Shown here: piece after piece, positions 33,434 to 42,332 of the stretch | How positions within the stretch are numbered: the first letter of the stretch is position 1 | Layout of the letters: each line of letters starts with the position of its first letter | Assembly: GCF_030065545.1 (NCBI RefSeq) | Contig: NZ_JASJNC010000001.1 | Location: 434,001 to 498,000 of the forward strand | Reading direction: 5' to 3' | From: Marinicella marina | Lineage (GTDB): Bacteria; Pseudomonadota; Gammaproteobacteria; Xanthomonadales; Marinicellaceae | Length of the DNA: 64,000 nt | Made by a program: the position numbers and the translations under genes | Notes under the pieces: generated by a model | What the model was told of the DNA's origin: nothing | Databases searched by the model: none | The model's input: the letters and a program-made list of their open reading frames with translations, nothing else

Positions 33434-33904
33434 ATGCTACGAACTCTTACAACAATAATGGTCTTAATATCTGGAGCACAGGTTATGGCCGAATCAATGG
33501 ATTCAATAATCGAAGGGAAGTCCATTGAAATAACCGGCTTTGATTGTGCCGAGAAAAGTGTGCACATGATCGAATGGTTGGGTCTTGGTAAAGATTATCG
33601 TAAGTTTGTGGTTTCTGATGTTGAAAGCGAACTTTATAAACAACAGCCAGGGTCACAACTCTTAAAATTGCATTGTATTGGTAATCCTGAATTGTTAACT
33701 GGTGCACTGCCACAAAATAGTGACGAGTCGAAAGCTATCCTTACACGCTTTTCAGCAACCTTTCCATTGGAGGCAACAGTCAACCTTGGTGGTGAAGTTT
33801 GGATTTTAACTATCGACCAAAATTACTACGCCGAAAATCTCAATATCCCAAATGAGCGTAAGCTAACACAAAACTTCAATGTCAAAGGCAGCGCCAAGCA
33901 ATGA
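33434..33904 (+). CDS. Secreted protein of unknown function
   Basis: From the ATG at 33434 the product is 156 residues with a signal peptide (MLRTLTTIMVLISGAQVMA). The frame open from 33395 is REP sequence and is not used. The mature part has two cysteines (GFDCAEKS and LHCIGNPE). The cysteine spacing and length are loosely similar to the secreted protein at 31204, but I see no convincing sequence match. A REP lies directly upstream and an inverted MITE fragment downstream. Confidence 0.5.
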   Translation: MLRTLTTIMVLISGAQVMAESMDSIIEGKSIEITGFDCAEKSVHMIEWLGLGKDYRKFVVSDVESELYKQQPGSQLLKLHCIGNPELLTGALPQNSDESKAILTRFSATFPLEATVNLGGEVWILTIDQNYYAENLNIPNERKLTQNFNVKGSAKQ

Positions 33905-33920
33905 ATTTAACCAGGCCAAA

Positions 33921-33959
33921 CAGTAGGGCCTTTAAGGCAGCTGGAGCTTAGGAACTAGG
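33921..33959 (-). mobile_element. Fragment of the MITE-like element (inverted)
   Basis: On the minus strand this reads CTAGTTCCTAAGCTCCAG then CTGCCTTAAAGGCCCTACTG, matching the left ~39 bp of the two full copies. Confidence 0.7.
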
Positions 33960-34013
33960 AATAAAAATGAAGCACGAGCCAATAGACATAAAAGGCGTAT
34001 TATTATTGTTTTG

Positions 34014-34035
34014 TGATGGGCAGAGCCCATCCTAC
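34014..34035 (-). repeat. REP palindrome copy j
   Basis: Reverse copy, preceded by a TATTATTATTG stretch as in copy h and followed by TTGGCTG as in copy i. Confidence 0.9.
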
Positions 34036-34089
34036 TTGGCTGTTCCAGTTGTTGGTATAGCGATGTAAAATATAATGCCTAAAATATTG

Positions 34090-34111
34090 TGATGGGCATA
34101 GCCCATCCTAC
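34090..34111 (-). repeat. REP palindrome copy k
   Basis: Reverse copy with an ATA loop. The upstream ~46 bp duplicate those before copy i. Confidence 0.9.
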
Positions 34112-34156
34112 ATGGTTTCTTTTCAACTGAGCTTGGGAACTAGAATATAATAAAAA

Positions 34157-34483
34157 ATGAAATTAGAAAACTGTACAAAAATTTATGACTACCTGCTCGA
34201 GCAGGATGGAGCGGGTGTTTCGGCAGCAACGATTGCCAAAGATTTGCAGATGGCGCCGGCAGAGGTCGAGGCCTGTTTGAACACATTGAATACAAGCTTC
34301 ATCAAGGTCAATGGCACGGACAGCTACACAGTCAACAAGGCAGAGGGTTTTGATCAGGCATCAATGGTCAAAGAGTTTGAGGAGAAATGTGCCACTAAAA
34401 ACATGTCTTTGTTCTGGTATATGATCTTTTTCACCATTGGCATTTCATTGATAACGGTGTTCACTGCAACCAACAACACGTAA
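34157..34483 (+). CDS. Small protein: winged-helix-like domain plus C-terminal membrane helix
   Basis: The 108-residue product starts with about 65 residues that look like a small helix-turn-helix (YDYLLEQDGAGVSAATIAKDLQ, then APAEVEACLNTLN) and ends in one hydrophobic helix (about 83-105, FWYMIFFTIGISLITVFTA). The family is not recognised. A membrane-tethered DNA-binding or sensor protein is one reading, by inference only. It is preceded by a fragment of the MITE right end (GAGCTTGGGAACTAG) and followed by the full second copy. Confidence 0.45.
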   Translation: MKLENCTKIYDYLLEQDGAGVSAATIAKDLQMAPAEVEACLNTLNTSFIKVNGTDSYTVNKAEGFDQASMVKEFEEKCATKNMSLFWYMIFFTIGISLITVFTATNNT

Positions 34484-34510
34484 AAAACATCGCGCTGTTA
34501 ATTCTTTAAT

Positions 34511-34698
34511 CTCGTTCCCAAGCTTCAGCTGCCTTAAGGGCCCTGCTGTTGGTGGTCATGCACAGAGATTTGTAATCGCAGGGGTGATTTGTAGGTAACC
34601 GATTTAAAATTGTTTATTTGGCCTTTTACCAATGCTAAATTATTTACTGTGTTATTTAAGAACCCTATGAATTCCCAAGCAGGAGCTTGGGAACTAGG
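34511..34698. mobile_element. MITE-like element, copy 2
   Basis: A 188-bp element with the same terminal inverted repeats as copy 1 (CTCGTTCCCAAGCTTC at the start, GGAGCTTGGGAACTAGG at the end). With copy l and the RAYT remnant it fills the 382-bp gap between 34484 and 34865, where no gene is seen. Confidence 0.8.
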
Positions 34699-34707
34699 AA
34701 AATAATC

Positions 34708-34763
34708 CTTCTAAAGTTTGGCATATGCAAATTTGAGCATATCACTGTAATTAGATAGCATTG
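34708..34763 (-). pseudogene. Remnant of a second RAYT start region
   Basis: On the minus strand ATGCCAAACTTTAGAAGG encodes MPNFRR, the first six residues of the RAYT at 28277. The ~40 bp before it match that gene's upstream flank up to its REP. The rest of the gene is absent and the MITE copy begins 9 bp away. Confidence 0.7.
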
Positions 34764-34785
34764 TGATGGGCAGAGCCCATCCTAC
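34764..34785 (-). repeat. REP palindrome copy l
   Basis: Reverse copy in the same place relative to the RAYT remnant as copy d to the intact RAYT. Confidence 0.9.
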
Positions 34786-34865
34786 ATGGTTTCTTTTTAA
34801 CTGAGCTTCAATTCTTTAAAAATCACTTCTCACTTTTCGCGAATCGGGGGTATGATAATTGCCCC

Positions 34866-36125
34866 ATGATTGCGCTGTGTGATGTCAATAATTTCTATGT
34901 GTCTTGTGAGCGGGTGTTTAATCCGAGCTTACAAAACCGGCCGGTGATCGTCTTGTCCAACAACGACGGCTGTGCGGTGGCGCGCTCCAATGAAGTGAAA
35001 AATTTGGGCGTGAAGATGGGCGCACCGCTGCATCAGATCAAAGACCTCATCAGGCAGCACAACATCGCGGTGTTTTCCTCCAACTACATCCTCTATGGCG
35101 ATATGTCGCAGCGAGTGGATGACATCATTGGTTTGTACAGTGATCAGGTGGAGAATTACAGCATCGATGAATCGTTCATCCGCTTCAAAGGTTTTGAGCA
35201 TTTGAACCTGACTAAGCACTGCCAGAAGCTGGTGAAGCAGATTGATCAGTGGTTGGGCTTGCCGGTTTGTGTCGGTTTGGCACCGTCGAAAACATTGGCT
35301 AAAATCGCCAATCATTACGCCAAAAGTCTTAAAGTTGACGGTAACGTGCTGGATTTGTCGCATGAGTACCACATCAAACAAGCGCTCGAACACTTACCGG
35401 TGGGTGAGATTTGGGGCATTGGGCGTCGCCTGTCACAACACCTCAGTGACATGGGTATCGAGACCGCTTTGCAGTTGCGTGATGCCGATCGCAAAACCCT
35501 GCGCAAACGTTTTTCGGTCAATATGGAGCGCACCATCATGGAGCTGCGTGGGGTGGCTTGTATTGAGTTTGATGCCGATCCGGAGAAGAAAAAAGAAATC
35601 GTCTGCACCCGTTCTTTTGGTAACAAATCCAGTGACTATCAGGTGCTGCGTGAGGCCATTGCATATCATGTGACCCGTGGCTGTGTGACCTTGCGTGAAC
35701 AAGACTCGATGGCACAATGTTTAACCGTGGGCATCAAAACCAATCCATTCAGCAAGAACGACCAACAATACACCAACTCCATCACCATCCAGCTGCCACA
35801 GCCCAGTGATTACACCGGCCATTTCCTGGCGGCTGCGACCCATGCTTTGAAGCGCATTTTTAAACCGCATTACCAGTACAAAAAAGTCGGTATCATGCTG
35901 TCTAACTTGAGTGATAAAGGCAGCGCGCAACAAGACATTTTCAACCCGGTTGCGGTGAGTGAAAAAAACAGCGATTTGATGCGGGCTTTGGATGCGGTGA
36001 ATGACCGTTTTGGTAAAGGCAAGTTACGCAGCGGCACCGAAGGTTTTACCAAGGAGTGGGTGATGCGCTCAGAGAGAAAATCGAAAGAATTCACCACCAA
36101 CTGGCGGCATCTGATCAAGGTCTGA
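34866..36125 (+). CDS. umuC: UmuC-type Y-family DNA polymerase
   Basis: The 419-residue protein is full length for UmuC (422 in E. coli). It begins [20 protein letters not shown] with the first metal Asp. It carries SIDESF with the other acidic residues, the [12 protein letters not shown] finger/palm region, [13 protein letters not shown] (HhH) and a C-terminal little-finger domain. With UmuD' it makes the error-prone polymerase V. The matching umuD lies 8 kb upstream on the same strand, so the pair cannot easily share one transcript. No LexA box was seen; a TATGATAAT -10-like box precedes the start. Confidence 0.95.
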   Translation: MIALCDVNNFYVSCERVFNPSLQNRPVIVLSNNDGCAVARSNEVKNLGVKMGAPLHQIKDLIRQHNIAVFSSNYILYGDMSQRVDDIIGLYSDQVENYSIDESFIRFKGFEHLNLTKHCQKLVKQIDQWLGLPVCVGLAPSKTLAKIANHYAKSLKVDGNVLDLSHEYHIKQALEHLPVGEIWGIGRRLSQHLSDMGIETALQLRDADRKTLRKRFSVNMERTIMELRGVACIEFDADPEKKKEIVCTRSFGNKSSDYQVLREAIAYHVTRGCVTLREQDSMAQCLTVGIKTNPFSKNDQQYTNSITIQLPQPSDYTGHFLAAATHALKRIFKPHYQYKKVGIMLSNLSDKGSAQQDIFNPVAVSEKNSDLMRALDAVNDRFGKGKLRSGTEGFTKEWVMRSERKSKEFTTNWRHLIKV

Positions 36126-36150
36126 TCGACCAGTGCATTCACTCAGGCAG

Positions 36151-36507
36151 TCAGTCAAGCAGGGTTTTGAGGCGCAGCTTGAGGCCGTGATAAAGCAGCC
36201 AAGCCAGCAGCACCCCAGTGACATTCATCAACATATCCAGCCACTCAAAATAACGATGTGGCGTCAGTGCCTGCAGCCATTCCAGGCCGATACCGAGCGC
36301 AATCAGGCCCGCCGTGATTCGGTACTTGAAAGCGTGGTAAGCATGGTAAAACCAATAAGCCAGAAAACAGTAACTGCTCAGGTGCAGCCATTTGTCGCTG
36401 TGAGGGATTTGGGTTTGGGGTTGTGGCAGTTTAATCAGTGATAAAACCACCAGAGCGACTGTCATCAACCAAGCAATCAGTTTAATCCAGTTTTTCTTAC
36501 TCAGCAT
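36151..36507 (-). CDS. VanZ-like membrane protein
   Basis: From the ATG at 36507 the product is 118 residues with four predicted helices. The VanZ-like features are HSDKWLHLSSYCFLAYWFY, GIGLEWLQALTPHRYFEWLDMLMNVTGVLLAW. Small VanZ-like proteins are common and of unknown role. The frame can be read to 36564, but that part lies inside the upstream glycosyltransferase gene. I prefer the start that overlaps that gene by only 11 bp, which implies translational coupling. Confidence 0.75.
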   Translation of the reverse strand: MLSKKNWIKLIAWLMTVALVVLSLIKLPQPQTQIPHSDKWLHLSSYCFLAYWFYHAYHAFKYRITAGLIALGIGLEWLQALTPHRYFEWLDMLMNVTGVLLAWLLYHGLKLRLKTLLD

Positions 36508-37582
36508 GCGAGCCACCCAGTAAATCAGCATACATTGGTTTGAGTTTTTGCCAGCCCAAATCAACCACCGCAGCGGCTAAATTTTGCGGCTTCAACAGCA
36601 ATGCCAGAATGCTTTGTGCTTGTTGTTTCGGCGTGGCACTGGGGTATAAATTCTCAGGCGGATAATACTCGGGGTAGACCAGGCGATCAGGTGCCACTGG
36701 CAGGCAGCCACAAGCCACTGCTTCTAACATGGCGATGCCTTGAAAGTCGTGCTGGGCAGTGGATAACACCACATCGGCGCGCTGTAAAATGGCCAAATAT
36801 GCATCGCGATCCTCAACATAACCGAGGTTCAGGCATTGGTCGCGGTGGGCATCGATGATGCTTTGCATGGCTGGGGGTGTTTGTTTGAACTGTTGGCCCA
36901 AGATATGAAACTTGATCTGCTCATGACCTCGGCACAAGCGCAGCAGTTCGAGTAAGGTTTCTGGCCCTTTGTCGTGCTCCCAGCGGTGATTCCAGATGAC
37001 TTCAAGGCAGGGCTTTTTGTTGTTGTCGGTTTGTTGTTGAATTGGCCTGGCATCGTCTCTGATGGGGACCGGTAACAGCTGGGCTTTGGCTTTGAGCCGC
37101 TGGGGTAAATCAGCCGGCGTGCCATCGGGCATCTTTTTAATGAATGCGCCCACGCCGCTGATGAAGCTGTCGCGGTTGAACTGAGAATTGAATACCAGCA
37201 CATCGGCCACCATGGCGGCATAGATGCTGCGCAACTGCATTTCAGCCAAACCTTGTTGCTTGTTATTCACCGGATAAGCGAATTGGTTTTCGTGGAAATA
37301 AAGCAGTTTTCGCGCCGGGTTCAAATGGGGGTATAAAGCCAACAGGGTACTCAGGTCGGTCATGGAAGTGGCCAACACCACGTCGTAATCAGCTGACAAT
37401 TCAGTGTCACTTTGTTGTTGAAAACTCATGGCGTTACCGCCCATGCGCCAAGAAAAATAACGGTCTTTCAAGGTCAGCAGCTGCCACTTAAATTGGGGCA
37501 GGCCGCTGATCAGCTGCTGGTGCCAGTAGCGGTGTGACTGGGCGTCATAAGCTGATATCAGCAGTATCCGTGGTTTATGCAC
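36497..37582 (-). CDS. Queuosine-tRNA mannosyltransferase-like glycosyltransferase (DUF3524)
   Basis: The 361-residue protein has the DUF3524 N-terminal domain (LLISAYDAQSHRYWHQQL, then FKWQLLTLKDRYFSWRMGGN) and a GT4-like C-terminal half (IWNHRWEHDKGPETLLELL, and DFQGIAMLEAVACGCLPV with the sugar-nucleotide Glu). This layout is that of vertebrate GTDC1/QTMAN, which mannosylates queuosine in tRNA-Asp. Bacterial homologues are known by sequence, but the bacterial substrate is not shown here. The gene overlaps the VanZ-like gene and is 18 bp after the kinase gene's end region on the opposite side of a short gap. aspS lies 2.3 kb away. Confidence 0.8.
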   Translation of the reverse strand: MHKPRILLISAYDAQSHRYWHQQLISGLPQFKWQLLTLKDRYFSWRMGGNAMSFQQQSDTELSADYDVVLATSMTDLSTLLALYPHLNPARKLLYFHENQFAYPVNNKQQGLAEMQLRSIYAAMVADVLVFNSQFNRDSFISGVGAFIKKMPDGTPADLPQRLKAKAQLLPVPIRDDARPIQQQTDNNKKPCLEVIWNHRWEHDKGPETLLELLRLCRGHEQIKFHILGQQFKQTPPAMQSIIDAHRDQCLNLGYVEDRDAYLAILQRADVVLSTAQHDFQGIAMLEAVACGCLPVAPDRLVYPEYYPPENLYPSATPKQQAQSILALLLKPQNLAAAVVDLGWQKLKPMYADLLGGSHAE

Positions 37583-37600
37583 CTGGTTTTTATGATCGAC

Positions 37601-39634
37601 TTATTGTTTGTTTTTTAAATCTTGTTTGAGGCGATCAACAAATTCCATCACCGCATCCTGTGCCGTCTCGGTGGCGTTCAAACTGGTGTAGCTCAATTGG
37701 CTGCCATAGCCGTTACCAATTGAATCACCAGTGGCCAAATCATAGCTATCGATGTCCAACTGGGCATTAACCAATTGTGATTGACGGCCGTAGTATTCCA
37801 GGGTTTGTTCGCCGACGTAATTGACATTGGCAATGATCATGGCCTCGCCACCGTAAGCATCGAGTTTAGTTTTGATCGCGGCCAGATCGACACCTTGGGC
37901 CATCACTTGTGACAAGCCTGGTACGAACTGCTCATTCAGCACTTTGATGTTATCGCGCTTCAACTCTGCCTCAAGAATTTTTTCAATCGGGTTGGCCACT
38001 GCTGGATCACCGAATACCAACACCGCAATGCCTTTGTCTTTTTTCACCACTTTGGGCTTTCTGATCACAGGTTTGGTTTGTTTCTCAACAAATTCATCCA
38101 GGTTATTGGTCACAGTTTTGCTGCTGTTATCAACCGCAGCAAGGGTGGCTTGAGTGATGGTGGCTTGTGCTTGCTCAATTTTTTCGTTGTTGATCACAGG
38201 CTGTTGTATCACCTGATCGGTGGTTTGTTGTGGTGTTGTTGTTTGATTAGCTGCCAAGGCCTGATCCGAACCAGTGACCTGATTCGAAGATGCCGGAACA
38301 CTGGCTACCAAATTCTCATTGGCGCTGTTCACAGCAGGGTTGGCAGCAGTTGTATCAGTCATGCGGTCAGCCGCTGTCATGTCGCTGGCTTGTTGAGTGA
38401 CTGCATCTGTCGAGGCTGAACTGTTATCAGCTGTGGTTGTGGTGGCAGCGCTGTTGTTCTTTTGGTTCATCTCGTTGTTGATGGCGGCCAGCTCTTCAGG
38501 TGACTTCAGGTTCACATCGGCCAGCTCCATGTCCTGCTTGCTGTCATCGCTGAGCAAGGTCATGGCCTGTTTGTCGCTGTTATCAAAGGGTGAAGGGATG
38601 TAGCCTTCATGCATGCCCACCGCACCCAAGCCAACAGCAACGGCCAGGGCCAATACGCCCCACACGGCTTTGTTGGATTTTTTATGACTTTTAGGTACCA
38701 CGGTATCAATGGTACTGGCATTCGGCAGGGTCACTTGTTGTGACACACTGGGCGCTTTCTTCTCGGGTTTGACTGAGATGGCCTGGCTAGTGATGTCAGC
38801 CAGGCTCAACTCGATCGACGAGGGCCCCAAATGTTTGATCACTTCCTGGCAAGACTGAAAACGCTCTTCGGGATTTTTGGCAATCATCTTTTGTAAGATG
38901 TAGCTGGTTTTCTTATCGACTTTTTTGTTGATGGCGCGAATGTCTGGAATATCAGCTTGTACCACTTCCAACATCAAACCCAAAGGACTGTCATTCTCAA
39001 ACGGCACTTTACCTGCCAACATTTCATAAAACACAATACCCAAAGCAAAAATATCAGAGCGGGCATCGACATCATTGCCAGTACAAACTTCTGGAGATAA
39101 ATACCCAGGAGTACCGACAAATTCACCGGTGTTGGTCAGTTTGTCGCCATATTCACGGGTTTGGGCGATGCCAAAGTCAACCACTTTAACGGTGCCATCA
39201 TCGCACAGCATCAAGTTAGCGGGTTTGATGTCGCGGTGCACCAAGTCACGGTCATGCGCAATGGCCAAACCAGCACAGGCTTGGCGCAAAATTTCTTTGG
39301 CATGAGAGACGGTCAAAACTTTGTTGCCACGCAGTAGGTCATCCAAAGAAACACCTTCAATGAATTCCATAGCAAAATAGGGTTGGTTGGCTTCCATACC
39401 AATGAAATAGACCTGTATCACATTGGGGTGGTTGATGGCTGCCATGCTTTTGGCTTCGCGGGTGAAACGCTCAATCAAGCCCTCATCACCCAGCAGGTGC
39501 TCGCCCAATGCTTTGATCGCCACGTGCCTGTTCAGTGAGGGTTCCCACGCTTTATACACCACACCCATGCCACCACGGCCCAATTCTGAGACCACTTCAT
39601 AGTGACCAAACTTTTTCTTTAATTCTTCAGACAT
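37601..39634 (-). CDS. Membrane-anchored Ser/Thr protein kinase
   Basis: From the ATG at 39634 (677 residues; the frame is open to 39670) the protein has a full Hanks-type kinase domain: GRGGMGVVYKA (P loop), VAIKAL (Lys), HRDIKPANLML (catalytic loop), DFGIAQ, GTPGYLSPEV. A juxtamembrane stretch and one membrane helix (AVWGVLALAVAVGLGAVG, about 325-345) follow, then a Gln/Thr/Asn-rich linker. The ~130-residue C-terminal periplasmic domain contains GIAVLVFGDPAVANPIEKIL and GEAMIIANVNYVGEQ, similar in style to TolB-N/curli-assembly-type domains but unassigned. PASTA repeats are absent. A sensor function is inferred. Confidence 0.85.
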   Translation of the reverse strand: MSEELKKKFGHYEVVSELGRGGMGVVYKAWEPSLNRHVAIKALGEHLLGDEGLIERFTREAKSMAAINHPNVIQVYFIGMEANQPYFAMEFIEGVSLDDLLRGNKVLTVSHAKEILRQACAGLAIAHDRDLVHRDIKPANLMLCDDGTVKVVDFGIAQTREYGDKLTNTGEFVGTPGYLSPEVCTGNDVDARSDIFALGIVFYEMLAGKVPFENDSPLGLMLEVVQADIPDIRAINKKVDKKTSYILQKMIAKNPEERFQSCQEVIKHLGPSSIELSLADITSQAISVKPEKKAPSVSQQVTLPNASTIDTVVPKSHKKSNKAVWGVLALAVAVGLGAVGMHEGYIPSPFDNSDKQAMTLLSDDSKQDMELADVNLKSPEELAAINNEMNQKNNSAATTTTADNSSASTDAVTQQASDMTAADRMTDTTAANPAVNSANENLVASVPASSNQVTGSDQALAANQTTTPQQTTDQVIQQPVINNEKIEQAQATITQATLAAVDNSSKTVTNNLDEFVEKQTKPVIRKPKVVKKDKGIAVLVFGDPAVANPIEKILEAELKRDNIKVLNEQFVPGLSQVMAQGVDLAAIKTKLDAYGGEAMIIANVNYVGEQTLEYYGRQSQLVNAQLDIDSYDLATGDSIGNGYGSQLSYTSLNATETAQDAVMEFVDRLKQDLKNKQ

Positions 39635-39846
39635 AACCTTTTCCCAACCTGATTTTTCTATATCGAGCATACCATTATAATGACAGCTGTTGAATATCAG
39701 CTTAACGCAAAAATCGCTGTTTTGTGAAGTACATCACTTTCAAATGTATATTTTAAGCGGTTTTAGCCACTAAATAGCATCATTCTTAATGGTTTGTTGG
39801 TAACTGTTAAGGTAAAATTGCTCGCTTTTTTAAACGATTGAATGTC

Positions 39847-41625
39847 ATGCGGAATGAGTTTTGTGGTCAGGTTACGGAAAAATACCTCGATCAAAAAGTA
39901 GAAGTTTGTGGTTGGGTTGGAAACAGACGCGACCATGGTGGGGTGATTTTTATTGATTTACGCGACCACACCGGGTTGGTTCAGGTCGTGGTTGAGCCAG
40001 ATAATGAAGCGGCTTTTAAGATTGCTGATGGCGCACGCTATGAATATTGTTTGCGCGTGACCGGTACGGTCAGAAATCGCCCAGCTGGACAAAACAACGA
40101 CAAATTAGCCACTGGCCAAATCGAAGTGGTGGTCGATGATTACCACGTGCTGAACCCGTCCAAGGCTTTGCCCTTCATGTTGGATGAAAATCCGGGTGAA
40201 AACATCCGTTTACAGTACCGTTATTTGGATTTGCGTCGCGATAACATGCAACACAACATGCGCCTGCGTTCAAAACTAACCCACGCATTGCGCAGTCACT
40301 TGCATGGCAATGATTTCTTGGACATTGAAACACCGATTTTAACCAAAGCCACACCAGAGGGTGCTCGTGACTTTTTGGTGCCCTCACGCATGAACCAAGG
40401 TCAATTTTATGCCATGCCACAATCACCGCAGCTATTCAAACAGTTGTTGATGATGTCAGGGATGGACCGCTACTACCAAATTGCGCGCTGTTTCCGCGAT
40501 GAAGATTTACGTGCCGATCGTCAACCTGAGTTCACTCAATTAGACATCGAGATGGCTTTTGTGGAGCAAGAAGATGTGCTGAACATGGCAGAAACCTTAA
40601 TCCGTGATACCTTCAAAACAGTCATGGATGTTGAGTTGGCCAGCCCGTTCCCGCGCATGACGTATGCCGAGGCCATGCGTCGCTATGGTTCTGATAAACC
40701 TGATTTACGCATTGATCTGGAATTGGTCGATGTCGCTGATGCGGTCAAAGATTCAGAATTCAAAGTGTTCTCAGCACCTGCCAATGACCCCAAAGGTCGA
40801 GTGGCGGTGTTGAAAGTGCCTCAAGGCGGTGCTAATTTCACCCGCAAGCAAATTGATGAATACGAACCTTACGCGCGTCGTTTTGGTGCCCGCGGTTTGG
40901 CTTGGATCAAAGTCAATGACAAAGCAGCCGGCAAGGACGGCTTACAATCTCCCATTGTTAAGTTCCTCAGTGACGATGCCTTGGCGGGTATTTTGTCATC
41001 AACCGCAGCAGAAGACGGTGATTTGTTGTTCTTTGGTGCCGGTAAATACAACGAAGTGACTCAATTCATGGGTGCTTTGCGTTTGAAAGTCGGTCAAGAC
41101 ATTGGTCGCGTTAAGGACGAATGGGCGCCGCTGTGGGTGGTTGACTTCCCCATGTTCGAATACAACGACGATGAAGACCGCTGGGATGCCTTGCATCACC
41201 CGTTCACTGCACCCACAGGTTCGGTAGAAGAATTACAAGCAAACCCCGGTGAGGCTTTGTCAAAAGGTTATGACATGGTGCTCAATGGCGTCGAGCTGGG
41301 TGGCGGTTCAATCCGTATCCACGATCAAAAAATGCAATCAGCTGTGTTGGAATTATTGGGCATCAGCGAGCAGCAAGCAGAAGATAAATTCGGTTTCCTA
41401 CTGGAAGCGCTGCAATACGGTTGTCCACCACACGGTGGTATCGCTTTTGGGGTTGATCGCATGGCCACTTTGATGTGTGATGAAGAGTCGATTCGTGAAG
41501 TGATTGCTTTCCCGAAAACATCTTCAGGCCATTGTCCATTGACTCAAGCACCTTCCAACATTGATGCAGAGCAATTGGCTGAAGCCCACATTCAGGTCAT
41601 AGAGCCAGAAGACGAAGATGAATAA
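39847..41625 (+). CDS. aspS: Aspartyl-tRNA synthetase
   Basis: The class II synthetase has 592 residues from the ATG at 39847. A TTG three codons upstream is less likely, because bacterial AspRS starts MR(T/N)xxCG. It has the N-terminal OB fold ([13 protein letters not shown]), motif 2 ([21 protein letters not shown]), the GAD insertion domain and motif 3 (GIAFGVDRM). The size and insertion are those of the bacterial type. A lipase-like gene follows after 6 bp. Confidence 0.98.
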   Translation: MRNEFCGQVTEKYLDQKVEVCGWVGNRRDHGGVIFIDLRDHTGLVQVVVEPDNEAAFKIADGARYEYCLRVTGTVRNRPAGQNNDKLATGQIEVVVDDYHVLNPSKALPFMLDENPGENIRLQYRYLDLRRDNMQHNMRLRSKLTHALRSHLHGNDFLDIETPILTKATPEGARDFLVPSRMNQGQFYAMPQSPQLFKQLLMMSGMDRYYQIARCFRDEDLRADRQPEFTQLDIEMAFVEQEDVLNMAETLIRDTFKTVMDVELASPFPRMTYAEAMRRYGSDKPDLRIDLELVDVADAVKDSEFKVFSAPANDPKGRVAVLKVPQGGANFTRKQIDEYEPYARRFGARGLAWIKVNDKAAGKDGLQSPIVKFLSDDALAGILSSTAAEDGDLLFFGAGKYNEVTQFMGALRLKVGQDIGRVKDEWAPLWVVDFPMFEYNDDEDRWDALHHPFTAPTGSVEELQANPGEALSKGYDMVLNGVELGGGSIRIHDQKMQSAVLELLGISEQQAEDKFGFLLEALQYGCPPHGGIAFGVDRMATLMCDEESIREVIAFPKTSSGHCPLTQAPSNIDAEQLAEAHIQVIEPEDEDE

Positions 41626-41631
41626 CAACTG

Positions 41632-42246
41632 ATGAGTACCACAGCAGATACTGCTGTTGTTTTGGTCCACGGCTTGTTCATGAAGCGGTGGACCTGGTCA
41701 TCTTATCGCCGCAGGCTCGAGGGCAGCGGCTTCAAAACCTATACCTTTGCTTATAAAACCACGCGTCAGTCGATTGATTTGAGTGCGTTACAGTTGGCCG
41801 CTTTTGTCAATTCCAGACCTGAGACAACGGTGCATTTGGTGGTGCACTCGATGGGTGGGATCTTAACCATGCGGGCACTGCCTAAAATCAACAAACCGGG
41901 TAAACTGTTGATGTTGGGTTCGCCCATCAAAGGTTCTCGTGTGGCTCATAAACTCAAGCGCATGGGCTGGCACAACGGCATATTAAAACATGCCACTGAA
42001 CCACTGACCAGCGGTGTGGTGGCACCCACCGTGTTCAGAACCACCATGATGATTGCTGGCACCTCACCTTATGGCATGGGCCGGGTGATTGAAAAGAAAC
42101 TCGGGCCCAGTGACGGTACCGTGGCCATTGATGAAACCCAAGCTGACTGGCTGGATTACCACGAAGAAATTGATGCCAACCATTTTGGATTGTTGAATAA
42201 CAAATCAGCCATCGAAAAGACCATAGCGTTTTTCAAACAGGACTGA
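41632..42246 (+). CDS. Alpha/beta-hydrolase, lipase-like
   Basis: The 204-residue protein has the fold's oxyanion loop (VLVHGLFM) and nucleophile elbow (VVHSMGG, Ser about 79), with a likely acid (SDGTVAID) and His (DANHFGLL) to complete the triad. This is the PGAP1/lipase-class-2-like layout. No signal peptide is seen, so it is probably cytosolic. It is 6 bp after aspS and likely co-transcribed with it. The substrate is unknown. Confidence 0.82.
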   Translation: MSTTADTAVVLVHGLFMKRWTWSSYRRRLEGSGFKTYTFAYKTTRQSIDLSALQLAAFVNSRPETTVHLVVHSMGGILTMRALPKINKPGKLLMLGSPIKGSRVAHKLKRMGWHNGILKHATEPLTSGVVAPTVFRTTMMIAGTSPYGMGRVIEKKLGPSDGTVAIDETQADWLDYHEEIDANHFGLLNNKSAIEKTIAFFKQD

Positions 42247-42332
42247 ACCATCCGCAATTAACCATAATTCACATTTTCATCAGAACATGATTTGTTAGAA
42301 TATGGTTTTTTTATTAAGTCAAGGAACCTGAT

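Noticed and set aside
34436-34483. Possible single-pass toxin of a toxin-antitoxin pair
   Set aside because: The helix is attached to a soluble N-terminal domain and no paired small gene is adjacent.
26828-34785. CRISPR array from repeated 22-mers
   Set aside because: The copies are on both strands, irregularly spaced by 50 bp to 2 kb, palindromic and linked to a RAYT. No cas genes are present.
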